Below, one piece after another: positions 47,744 through 55,795 of a DNA stretch of 64,000 nt. Position 1 is the stretch's first letter. Every line of letters begins with the position of its first letter. Below the pieces are notes generated by a model. That model worked only from the letters and a program-made list of their open reading frames with translations. It was not told the origin of the DNA and searched no databases. A program made the translations under genes and the position numbers. Source of the stretch: Pseudomonadota bacterium (lineage in GTDB: Bacteria; Pseudomonadota; Gammaproteobacteria; Burkholderiales; Rhodocyclaceae); the NCBI GenBank assembly GCA_008501585.1, contig QQUN01000030.1, forward strand, positions 28,316 to 92,315, given 5' to 3'.

Positions 47744-50700
47744 TTACATTCCGATGATGTTGGTCAGGCTCATGTCGGCCGGCACGGGTGCACCGCTTTG
47801 CACACGGATGTTGCCGGTGCTGGTGTTGCCCATGACGATGGCGAGCTTGCGCTGGGGGTGCAGGTGCAGGGTGTCGAGGTCGCCCAGGGCGATGAGCCGG
47901 TTGTTGCTCACATTGAGGGTGCGCCCGCCGAACTCGCCGAGCAGCGGTTCCTTGCCGCCATCGCCGGCGGTCTGGCAGTGGTTGTCGGCAAACAGCAGGC
48001 TGTCGACCGCGCCGCACTGGTTGAGCGGCACGCCGGTGGCCTGGCCGCGCAACTGGTTGCCGCGGATGGACACCGCGGCCGGGCGCAGCAGCACGGCAAA
48101 GGCGCGGCTGGCGGTGAGCAGGTAGGCGGTTTCAGCGGCGGCAAAGTAGCCGGCGGCCACGAAGCCCGGCACCGCGCCGGCCGGCTCGGGGGCAATGTTG
48201 ATGGCCCGCCATTCGACCACGATGGGGTTCTGCCCGGCTTCGCCGATGCGCTCGACGCTGTTGTCGTCAATCGCTGTGCGGTCGAAAGGCGGCAGCACGC
48301 GGATGGCGGCCACCGGGGCGCTGATGCGGTCGGGCCCGATGCCGAAGAAACGGTTGCCGGCAATGCGCATCTGCCCCACGGCGGCGCAGCGCAGGGCGTC
48401 GATGCCAGGGCTGGTGAGCGCCGCGCGGGCCACCTGGGCGATGACGTTGTCGAGCACATCGCCGCGCTCGACGCGGATGAGCTGCACGGCCACGAAGGCG
48501 GCGTTGTCGTTGCCGAGCGCTTCGCCCAGGTGCTGGCACTGGTTGCCGGCCAGGCGCAGCAGGCCGGCGCCGGCGCCCTCGCCCATGAGCAGCGCGCCGA
48601 GGCCGATGTGCTCGATCTGGTTGTCGGTGATGATCGCCTCGTCCACCTGCTGGGTGAGGAGCATGGCGTGGCCGCGCAGGCCGCTCAGGCGGTTGGCGGC
48701 AATGCGCACGCGGTCGATGGCGACCGGGTCCAGCCCTTCTTCGAGCACGATGCCGTGGCCGCTGCGCTCGCCAATGCCGGTGATCTCGTTGCGCTCCACC
48801 GTGAGGCCATCGACCCCGGCGCGCACGCCGTCACCGGCGGTGTAGATCACGTTGTCCACCACCGCAAAGCTTGAGCCCGGCAGCACCGCACCGGTGGCGA
48901 CCACGGCAGCCTGGTTGCCGTTGAGCAGAAAGTTGCCCTCAATCCGCGTGCTGGCGTAGTGCAGGCTGGTGGCGTCGAAGCTGACCGCGCGCTGGCTGCA
49001 GAAGCACAGGTTGCGTGCCATGCGCAGCTCGCCGGTGAGCACATAGTTGCTGTCGCCCCCCGGCACGGCGGCCACGCCGCGCTCGGCCACGATGGCGCAG
49101 TCACTGATGCTGACGCCGAGCATGTTGCCGCTCAGGCCAATGCCGACGCTGGTGCCGTCGCCCACCGCCAGGCCGAGCACGTTAATGTGCTCGGCGCGCA
49201 GGTCGGTCACGCCGCGCGCGGCGATCATGGCGGTGCTGCCGGCGCCGCGGGCCGAGCCGATCACGCTCAGGTTCTCCAGCGCCACGCCGGTGCTGTCGCG
49301 GATGTCGAACACGCTGCCCGGCTCGGCGCCAACCAGCAACGTGGCCCAGCCCTGCCCGCGAAACCGCAGCGAGCGCGCGCCGTCGACCACCAGCGGCGCG
49401 CCGATGCTGTAGTTGCCAATGCCCAGGCAGATGGTGCCGCCCACGTCCTTGATGCTGTCGATGGCCTGCTGGATGGTGGCGGTGCCGTTGTTGTGGTTCT
49501 CGGCGCTCACGCACACCGTGCAGTCGCAGCCCTCGCCCTCGGCAATCGGCGGCCACAGGGTGCGGCAGTCGGTCTCGCCATCGGGGAAGCTCACGATGGC
49601 CAGGCGCGCGTAGTGGTGGTGGATGCCCAGCGGCGGGGCGTTGGTGAGTGTTTCCACGCTGGCGTCGGCCGTGCGCGCGGCGAACACCCAGTAGTCGCCG
49701 GTTTTGAACTCGCCGCCGGCCGGGTCGAGGCTGAAGTCCACCAGGATGCCGTGCTCCAGAAACAGCCGCGTGGTGCCGCCGGGGATGGGGATCTCGCCGG
49801 TGGTGCTGGTGTCGAGGTTGGTGGCCACGGTGCCGTTCTCGCGCCGCACCTGGCCGGACTGGTCCCAGCGGCGCACGCGGGTGTTGCGCGCCGGCTGCGT
49901 GGCCTGCTGCGCATCGGTGGGGAAGAGGCCGGCCGACAGCGCGATGTCGAAGCTCAGCGTGCGGGCGGTGTCGTCCACCCCGCCGGCCACGCGGATGCGG
50001 CGCAGCTCGCCGGGCAGGCCGTGCAGCTCGCGGTGGTCGTCGGTCACCTCCACCCAGTCGCCGTCATGGAAGCGCAGCACGTCGTCGCGCCCGACGGATT
50101 CAACCGTGATGCGGTTGCGCGCCGGGTTGATGTGGGTCACCCGCGAGGCCACGGTGGCGTTGTCGCGCGACCACTTGAAGGTGGCCGTGCCGATCGGCCC
50201 GCCGGTGTGCACCTCCACCCGGTAGGTCTGGTTCTCCAGCCCGCGGTAGCCGGCGGCGGGCGGCACCTGGCAGGGGTTGGGTGCAAAGGCGGGGTCGCCG
50301 GTGTCGGTGCTCAGGCGGCCGGCCGAGGGGGCGGTGGCGGCCTGCCAGCCGTCGAGGTCGGCGTCGTCGGTGGCGCAGGTGGCGTTGCCCACGTTGGGCA
50401 GCACCTTCACCTGCCACACGGTCTGCAGCCGGCCGGTGGTGTCCACGCCCACGGCGGGCTCGATGAGGCCGGGGTCGATGATGGCGCTGATCTCGCGCTG
50501 CCACACATCCACATACACCAGGTGCGGGCCGCCGGCCGGCAGGGCTGGCGGGTTGGGGTAGTAGGGCTGGGCGGTGTAGGCCAGCGGCGTGGTGCCGGTC
50601 AGTTCGGCCAGACGCGGGTCCCAGGCGTCGGGCGTGCCGCCGTGGTTCTCGGCCAGCAGGCCGTCCACATAGATGCGGCCGGGGCCGATGCTGAGCGCCC

Positions 50701-50911
50701 CGCCGGCGGCCGCGATGCGGAAACCATCGGGCGTGATGCGCGGCACCACATTGCCGCCAAAGGTGTCCAGCGTGCCGGCCTGCAGGCGGCGGCCGAGCTG
50801 GGCAACCCATTCATTCCACTCGGCGTCCAGCTGCACCCGGCCCTGCTGCACCACCAGTCCGAAAAAGTCCTTGCGGGCGTCGAAGCGGATACGGCTCAGG
50901 TCGAAACTCAT
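47744..50911 (-). CDS. DUF6519 protein with large beta-helix-like region
   Basis: 1055 residues. The N-terminal part (MSFDLSRIRFDARKDFFGLVVQQGRVQLDAEWNEW) is the DUF6519 signature, often found in contractile tail and eCIS loci. From about residue 500 onward, repeated short hydrophobic/Asn-rich strands (ITDNQIEHIGLGALLM, LERNEITGIGE, IRGNQLRGQATG) indicate a right-handed parallel beta-helix, as in pectate lyases and tail spikes. A CDCTVC cluster precedes it. It could be a fibre, spike or adaptor that contacts surface sugars. It follows the gpI-like gene by 13 bases. Confidence 0.78.
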   Translation of the reverse strand: MSFDLSRIRFDARKDFFGLVVQQGRVQLDAEWNEWVAQLGRRLQAGTLDTFGGNVVPRITPDGFRIAAAGGALSIGPGRIYVDGLLAENHGGTPDAWDPRLAELTGTTPLAYTAQPYYPNPPALPAGGPHLVYVDVWQREISAIIDPGLIEPAVGVDTTGRLQTVWQVKVLPNVGNATCATDDADLDGWQAATAPSAGRLSTDTGDPAFAPNPCQVPPAAGYRGLENQTYRVEVHTGGPIGTATFKWSRDNATVASRVTHINPARNRITVESVGRDDVLRFHDGDWVEVTDDHRELHGLPGELRRIRVAGGVDDTARTLSFDIALSAGLFPTDAQQATQPARNTRVRRWDQSGQVRRENGTVATNLDTSTTGEIPIPGGTTRLFLEHGILVDFSLDPAGGEFKTGDYWVFAARTADASVETLTNAPPLGIHHHYARLAIVSFPDGETDCRTLWPPIAEGEGCDCTVCVSAENHNNGTATIQQAIDSIKDVGGTICLGIGNYSIGAPLVVDGARSLRFRGQGWATLLVGAEPGSVFDIRDSTGVALENLSVIGSARGAGSTAMIAARGVTDLRAEHINVLGLAVGDGTSVGIGLSGNMLGVSISDCAIVAERGVAAVPGGDSNYVLTGELRMARNLCFCSQRAVSFDATSLHYASTRIEGNFLLNGNQAAVVATGAVLPGSSFAVVDNVIYTAGDGVRAGVDGLTVERNEITGIGERSGHGIVLEEGLDPVAIDRVRIAANRLSGLRGHAMLLTQQVDEAIITDNQIEHIGLGALLMGEGAGAGLLRLAGNQCQHLGEALGNDNAAFVAVQLIRVERGDVLDNVIAQVARAALTSPGIDALRCAAVGQMRIAGNRFFGIGPDRISAPVAAIRVLPPFDRTAIDDNSVERIGEAGQNPIVVEWRAINIAPEPAGAVPGFVAAGYFAAAETAYLLTASRAFAVLLRPAAVSIRGNQLRGQATGVPLNQCGAVDSLLFADNHCQTAGDGGKEPLLGEFGGRTLNVSNNRLIALGDLDTLHLHPQRKLAIVMGNTSTGNIRVQSGAPVPADMSLTNIIGM

Positions 50912-50924
50912 GATGTGGACTCCC

Positions 50925-52994
50925 TCAAGATTCGTAGAAGATGCCGGCGCGCAGCCCCACCCGCAGGTATTCCGCGAGGCGGATGCGCAGGTTGGTTTCG
51001 CGCTGGGCACCGTAGAGGTGATGGAAGACGCCCATTTCGCTCTCGTCGTCGGCGCCGCGCAGCACCTCCACCGGCGTGGCCGTGGTGAGCTGGCCGTAGG
51101 CCGGCGTGCCGTAGCGCAGGGACGTGAAGCGGGGCGCGATGTGGCGGGCGCTCTGGGCGGAATCGGGCTGGCAGCGGTGGCGCGCCGGCACGATGGATTC
51201 AAACGGCAACCACGAGAAGCGCACGCAGCCCACCTGCTTGCGCGCGGCACGCACCGGCGCAACGCCGGGGGCGGCCGCAGCGAGCAGGATGCTGTTGGAG
51301 ATCAGCCCCACCTCGGCGGTGTGCACGGTGCCCACCACGGTGCAGGCCACCAGCGACAGCACCGCACCGGGGGCGGCGCCATCCATGGCGGCAAAGGCCA
51401 CGCCGTCTCGGGTGGTGGCGTCGATGAGGCTGTCGGTGGCGCGCAGGCTGCTGCGTTCATGGCTGCGGATGCCGCCGACGATGCAGCGGTCGATCCCGGT
51501 CTCCAGCCCGGCGATGGCCAGTTGCAGGCTGGGCGCGTTCGGCTGGGTGGGGCTGCCGTCGGCGTTCAGCGCGATGCCGGGCACCAGCGTGCAGTGGATG
51601 AGGTTCAGCCGCGCCAGCGCGTTGCCGCCGGCATCGGGCACCGCCAGCGGCGCGCCGGTGATGAGCAGGCCGTTGAGCGTGCAGGCGCTGTTGGCGGCAC
51701 CGGTCACGATGAGCCCGCCCAGCTCGAGCACCGGCCGGCGGCCGTTGGCGGCGCGGATCTCGACCGCGCCATCGGCCACCACGTTGATCGTCAGTGTTTC
51801 GCTGTAGCGGCTGCTGTCGGTGATCTCGACCACACCGTCGCCGGCAATCGCGGTGAGCGCGGCGGCGAGCGTGGGGTGGTCGTCCGGCACGCGGACCACG
51901 CTCACGCTGGCGGGCGGCACCGGCAGGGTGTCGCCGCGCTCGTACTCGCCCCCGCCGATGGCGGCCGAAAAGCCCTCGCGCCAGGTCAGGCGCACATTGG
52001 CCGGGTCGGGCGCGTCGGCCGGCAGGGCGATGCGGCCGAGCACCGGGTCAATCGAATAGAAGCCGTTGGGCGGCGGGGTGTGCGCCCAGCTGGCGGCCTC
52101 GTCGCCGAGGTGGCAGATGCGGATGCGGTCGCGCTCGATGACCGTGCCGTTCACCCGCAGGACCAGCGCCGGGTCGGGGTTGTCCAGCGGCGCGCCGGCG
52201 CTGGCGCGCTCGCCGTAGTGGCGGGCCAGGTGGGTGGCGAGGCGGCGGCGCGACAGCGGCCAGGGCACGTTGTCCGGCTCGGCCAGGTGGGTGATGTCGT
52301 CTTCGGCCAGCGGGCGGTTATAGAGCGGCAGGTCGTGGCCCAGCGGGCTTGCGCGGTAGCGGCGCACGCCAGCACGGGTGGCGGGTGATTCGCGGTGCGG
52401 CCAGGCCTGGATGCGCCACAGGTGCAGGCCGATGTTGGGGATGTTGTGCCGGCCGCGGCCGGACTCGATGCGCCGCACGTCCACCGTGCGGTTGGCGGTC
52501 TCGAAGGCGGTGCCGATCCATTCAAGCGGCTCGGCGCGGCGCAGGTCGGGCGTGTGCAGGTTGGCCGGGCGCAGGTGGTTCATGTACTGCGTGGTGCACA
52601 GGCGCTGGAAGTATTCGACCGCGCGGGCGTCCCAGCCGGTGACGTCGCGCGCGAGCTGTTCGAGCACCAGCGCCGTGCCCTTACGCCGGCGCAGGGCGAT
52701 GGTGTGGGCCACCTCGGCGCGCGCGCTGGCCGCCTCGGGCGCGGCCTGGTGCAGGCTGCGGTAGCCGATCAGGTCACCGATGTAAGGCACCACCCAGTCG
52801 GCGCAGGTCTCGATGAAGAGATCGTCGTAGAGCTGTTCCAGGCTCTCGTCGGCCACCGCCAGCTGCTCGGCGAGCACGCCGATGAGTTCTTCGAGCGGGC
52901 CGCGGTCCAGCCCCTCGGCAGCGGCCAGCTCGGCATCGCGAATGCGGTGGATGGCCGGCAGCAGATCGAACAGTTTTTGCGCATCGGCACTCAC
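50925..52994 (-). CDS. gpI-like tail/baseplate protein with beta-helix-like C-terminus
   Basis: 689 residues. The N-terminal 130 residues (LFDLLPAIHRIRDAE...ADESLEQLYDDLFIETCADWVVPYIGDLIGYR) match a phage-tail protein family related to P2 gpI. The C-terminal half (from about 390, VRVPDDHPTLAAALTAIAGDGVVEITDSSRYSETLTI) looks like a beta-helix. It starts at GTG 52994, overlapping the upstream stop codon by four bases (GTGA). gpI normally links the baseplate to fibres; here it may be joined to a spike-like repeat region. Confidence 0.77.
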   Translation of the reverse strand: MSADAQKLFDLLPAIHRIRDAELAAAEGLDRGPLEELIGVLAEQLAVADESLEQLYDDLFIETCADWVVPYIGDLIGYRSLHQAAPEAASARAEVAHTIALRRRKGTALVLEQLARDVTGWDARAVEYFQRLCTTQYMNHLRPANLHTPDLRRAEPLEWIGTAFETANRTVDVRRIESGRGRHNIPNIGLHLWRIQAWPHRESPATRAGVRRYRASPLGHDLPLYNRPLAEDDITHLAEPDNVPWPLSRRRLATHLARHYGERASAGAPLDNPDPALVLRVNGTVIERDRIRICHLGDEAASWAHTPPPNGFYSIDPVLGRIALPADAPDPANVRLTWREGFSAAIGGGEYERGDTLPVPPASVSVVRVPDDHPTLAAALTAIAGDGVVEITDSSRYSETLTINVVADGAVEIRAANGRRPVLELGGLIVTGAANSACTLNGLLITGAPLAVPDAGGNALARLNLIHCTLVPGIALNADGSPTQPNAPSLQLAIAGLETGIDRCIVGGIRSHERSSLRATDSLIDATTRDGVAFAAMDGAAPGAVLSLVACTVVGTVHTAEVGLISNSILLAAAAPGVAPVRAARKQVGCVRFSWLPFESIVPARHRCQPDSAQSARHIAPRFTSLRYGTPAYGQLTTATPVEVLRGADDESEMGVFHHLYGAQRETNLRIRLAEYLRVGLRAGIFYES

Positions 52995-55795
52995 GGCAGC
53001 ACCTCCAGTTCGATCGGGTCGGCGGCGAGGGTCAGCAGCTCGGCGGCTGGCGGCACGGCGGTGAGCGAGGCCACCGGCAGCGCGGCGAACAGGCGCGGCA
53101 CCACCACGGTGGGGCTCTGGCCGACGCGGTACAGGCGGGTCACGTGCACCGCCACCACGCCGGCCACGCCTTGCGCCACGGCGGCCACTTCGTCGATGGA
53201 CACGGTCTGGCCGAAGGCGCGGCGAGCAAAGCTGAAGGCGGTGCGCAGCGCGGCATCGACCGCCACCAGCACGGCGTCGGGCGCGAAGGCGGCGTCCACC
53301 TTGACCGACAGCCGACAGCGGAAGCGCGCGTCGCGGTAGTTGAGCAGGCGCAGCGGCACCAGCGGGTCGCCATAGGTGGCCAGCGCCTTGCGCAGGTTGA
53401 TGTAGGTGTCGCTGCTCTCGGGCACGGGCGCGCCATCGATGCCGGCAATGCTCAGCAACACCCCGCGCGCCGGCCCGGCCGGAATCCACAGCGCGTGGGC
53501 CTTGTCGATGCCGGCAAAGGCGCGGGCGAAGTTGGCGTAGTCATCGATGGACACCGCGCGGTCGAGCGTGAGCACGGTGAGCGGCGCGTTGTCGCGGGCG
53601 CGGGCGAGGGTTTCGGCGTCTTCGCCGCCGGTGGCCGGCGCCGGGTTGGTGGCGCCGGTGACGCCTAGCGGCCGACTGAGCAGGGTGGTGAGCTTGCCGG
53701 CGGCGAGGTTGCCGGCCACCCCCAGGCCCTTGCGGTAGCGCACCCGCAGGTTTGTGCTGCCGCTGGGCAGGCGCGCGCCCTCGGCGCCGTCGCCGAAAAG
53801 TACCGTGGTGCGGGCCTCGTCGTCCTGCAGGGTTTCGAACACCCGCGCGTCGGGCGCGGCGCCATGCAGGGTCGGCACCTCGGCCCACAGCACGTCATTG
53901 ACCCGCAGTTGCAGCGTGCTGGCGCGGCCGCTGGCGGTGTTGGCGCTCACGAAGGTGAGCGGCGCCTGGCCGAGCACGAAGCGCTGGTTGGCCTGCGCGC
54001 CGTCACCATCGCCGAGGATGGCCTCCACCGTCTCGCCATGCGTGGCGGGGGCCACGTTGGCGTTGATGCGCAGCGCAGCGCGGTTGTACACCTGCGCCAG
54101 CGGCGCGGCCAGCTTGAGGTGGGTGTGGTCGCGGTCGAGCACGATGGGGTCGTTGGCGGTGGCGATGAAGGCGATCTCGCTCACCAGCGGGTCGTCCTTG
54201 CGGCTGTCGGCCAGCCGCAGCTCGCTGCCCTTGGCGGTGAGCGTGCCGGTGCGCCCGTCGCGGTCGATCAGCGCCAGGCGCAGCACCACGCCGGCCTTGC
54301 CCAGTTGCGCGGCAAAGCTCTCGGCGCCAAGCGCCACCGGCGTGCTGCCGAACAGGCGCACCGCCGGCGCGCGCATGAACAGCTCGTCCCCCTCGGTCAG
54401 CGCTACGCTGCCGCCGCCATCCACACTGAGCGACAGGCCCACCGCGCGCGGCGCGATGGCGATGCGCTGGCGCGGGCCGGACAGCGCCAGCGGCTGGCCG
54501 GGCTGCAGTTCGACCACGCGCTGGCCGAGCGTGATCGCCTCGCCGTAGACCGGGTGGAAGAGCGGGGTGTCGGCCGTGGCGAGCCGTTCGCTTTGCGCCA
54601 GCACCAGCGTGCGACGCAGCGGAAAGCGGCTGGCGGTGAGGTTTTCGGTGGTGTCCGGCGTGACGCGGGTGACCTTGCCGGCGATGGCGAAGGCGTTGCG
54701 GCTGCGGTGGATGACCTTGCTCGCGCGGTACAGCTCGGTGTAGCCGGGCAAGGCGGCGCTGCCCAGGCCGGGCTCGTTGGAGACCAGCGCCAGCCAGCTG
54801 CCGGCGGTGATCCTGGCGTTGTCGGTGTCGAGGTCAAGCGCGGCGGTGTCGAGCTGGAAGTTATTCCACTCCCAGGTGCTGCCAGAGGTGTTGATCAGCG
54901 AGGCGACGTTGGAGTCGTCATTGCCCATCAGGTTGGGGTCGGGCGCGTTGTGGCCGAACAGCGCGGTGCGCTGGCGCAGGGCGTGCACCTCGACGCCGAG
55001 GGCGCTCGGGCTCATGGCCGGGAAGGCGCTGCCCAGCGGGTGGTCCCAGCGCACCCGGGTGCGGCCGTTGGCATTGTCGGGCGTGACGCTGGCGAGCACG
55101 CGCACATCCCAGCGCTCGCTGCCGGGGTCGCTCATGCGCTCGGCGCCGACGATGAGGATGGCGTCGCCCGGCTGCAGGCCGGTGGCGAGGCCGTCGAGCC
55201 ACAGTTCGGTGTCGCCGGATTTGGGCTGCCAGCGCACCCGGGTCTGCACCGGGATGGCGTTCCACTCGGCGCGGGCGGGCGTGGGCGCGACGGTCTCGAA
55301 GCTCTGGGCCTGCTCGTCCTGCCCCGGCACGCTCTGCACCCGGGTGCCCACCGGAATGGTGATCGGCTCGGCCGGCGCGCCGGGAATGCTCTGCAGCGTG
55401 AAGGCCAGATGCGTGCCGGCGGCCACGCCGGGGGCCAGCTCGTAGCCGATGAGCCGCGCCATCTCGCGCACCGAGAGGCGCTCGGTGGCGGTGCGCAGGT
55501 AGTGCTCGTTGGCGAAACGCTCGGTGTAGAAGCTGAGCACGTCGAGCGAGGTGGCCAGCGCGTCGGTGATGGCGAGGGTGAAGTCGCTGGCTTCGCGGGT
55601 GGTGAGCGCGGCCAGCGCGGGGCGGTCGGCGCTGGACAGGCGGGCGCGCATGGATTCGACGAAATCGCCATGGCGGCCGACGCGGTAGGCGATCTGCGCC
55701 AGCCCCGGCGGGTTGTCGATGCGCGCCGGGGTGACGGCGTCGATGCCGGCGCAGCAGTCGCAGTCGGTTCTGGCGGACACGCGGGCGGTGCTCAT
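52991..55795 (-). CDS. baseplate assembly protein, gpJ-like (copy 1)
   Basis: 934 residues of the large putative baseplate assembly family. Markers are the N-terminal CDCCAGIDAVTPARIDNPPGLAQIAYRVGRHGDF, SFYTERFANEHYLRTATERLSVREMARLIGYEL, IPVGTRVQSVPGQDE, and a J-like C-terminal region with DDYANFARAFAGIDKAHALW. Such proteins form the wedge ring around the hub. ATG at 55795 has GGAGG six bases upstream; an adjoining ATG at 55798 is possible. It overlaps the next upstream gene by one base. Confidence 0.85.
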   Translation of the reverse strand: MSTARVSARTDCDCCAGIDAVTPARIDNPPGLAQIAYRVGRHGDFVESMRARLSSADRPALAALTTREASDFTLAITDALATSLDVLSFYTERFANEHYLRTATERLSVREMARLIGYELAPGVAAGTHLAFTLQSIPGAPAEPITIPVGTRVQSVPGQDEQAQSFETVAPTPARAEWNAIPVQTRVRWQPKSGDTELWLDGLATGLQPGDAILIVGAERMSDPGSERWDVRVLASVTPDNANGRTRVRWDHPLGSAFPAMSPSALGVEVHALRQRTALFGHNAPDPNLMGNDDSNVASLINTSGSTWEWNNFQLDTAALDLDTDNARITAGSWLALVSNEPGLGSAALPGYTELYRASKVIHRSRNAFAIAGKVTRVTPDTTENLTASRFPLRRTLVLAQSERLATADTPLFHPVYGEAITLGQRVVELQPGQPLALSGPRQRIAIAPRAVGLSLSVDGGGSVALTEGDELFMRAPAVRLFGSTPVALGAESFAAQLGKAGVVLRLALIDRDGRTGTLTAKGSELRLADSRKDDPLVSEIAFIATANDPIVLDRDHTHLKLAAPLAQVYNRAALRINANVAPATHGETVEAILGDGDGAQANQRFVLGQAPLTFVSANTASGRASTLQLRVNDVLWAEVPTLHGAAPDARVFETLQDDEARTTVLFGDGAEGARLPSGSTNLRVRYRKGLGVAGNLAAGKLTTLLSRPLGVTGATNPAPATGGEDAETLARARDNAPLTVLTLDRAVSIDDYANFARAFAGIDKAHALWIPAGPARGVLLSIAGIDGAPVPESSDTYINLRKALATYGDPLVPLRLLNYRDARFRCRLSVKVDAAFAPDAVLVAVDAALRTAFSFARRAFGQTVSIDEVAAVAQGVAGVVAVHVTRLYRVGQSPTVVVPRLFAALPVASLTAVPPAAELLTLAADPIELEVLP

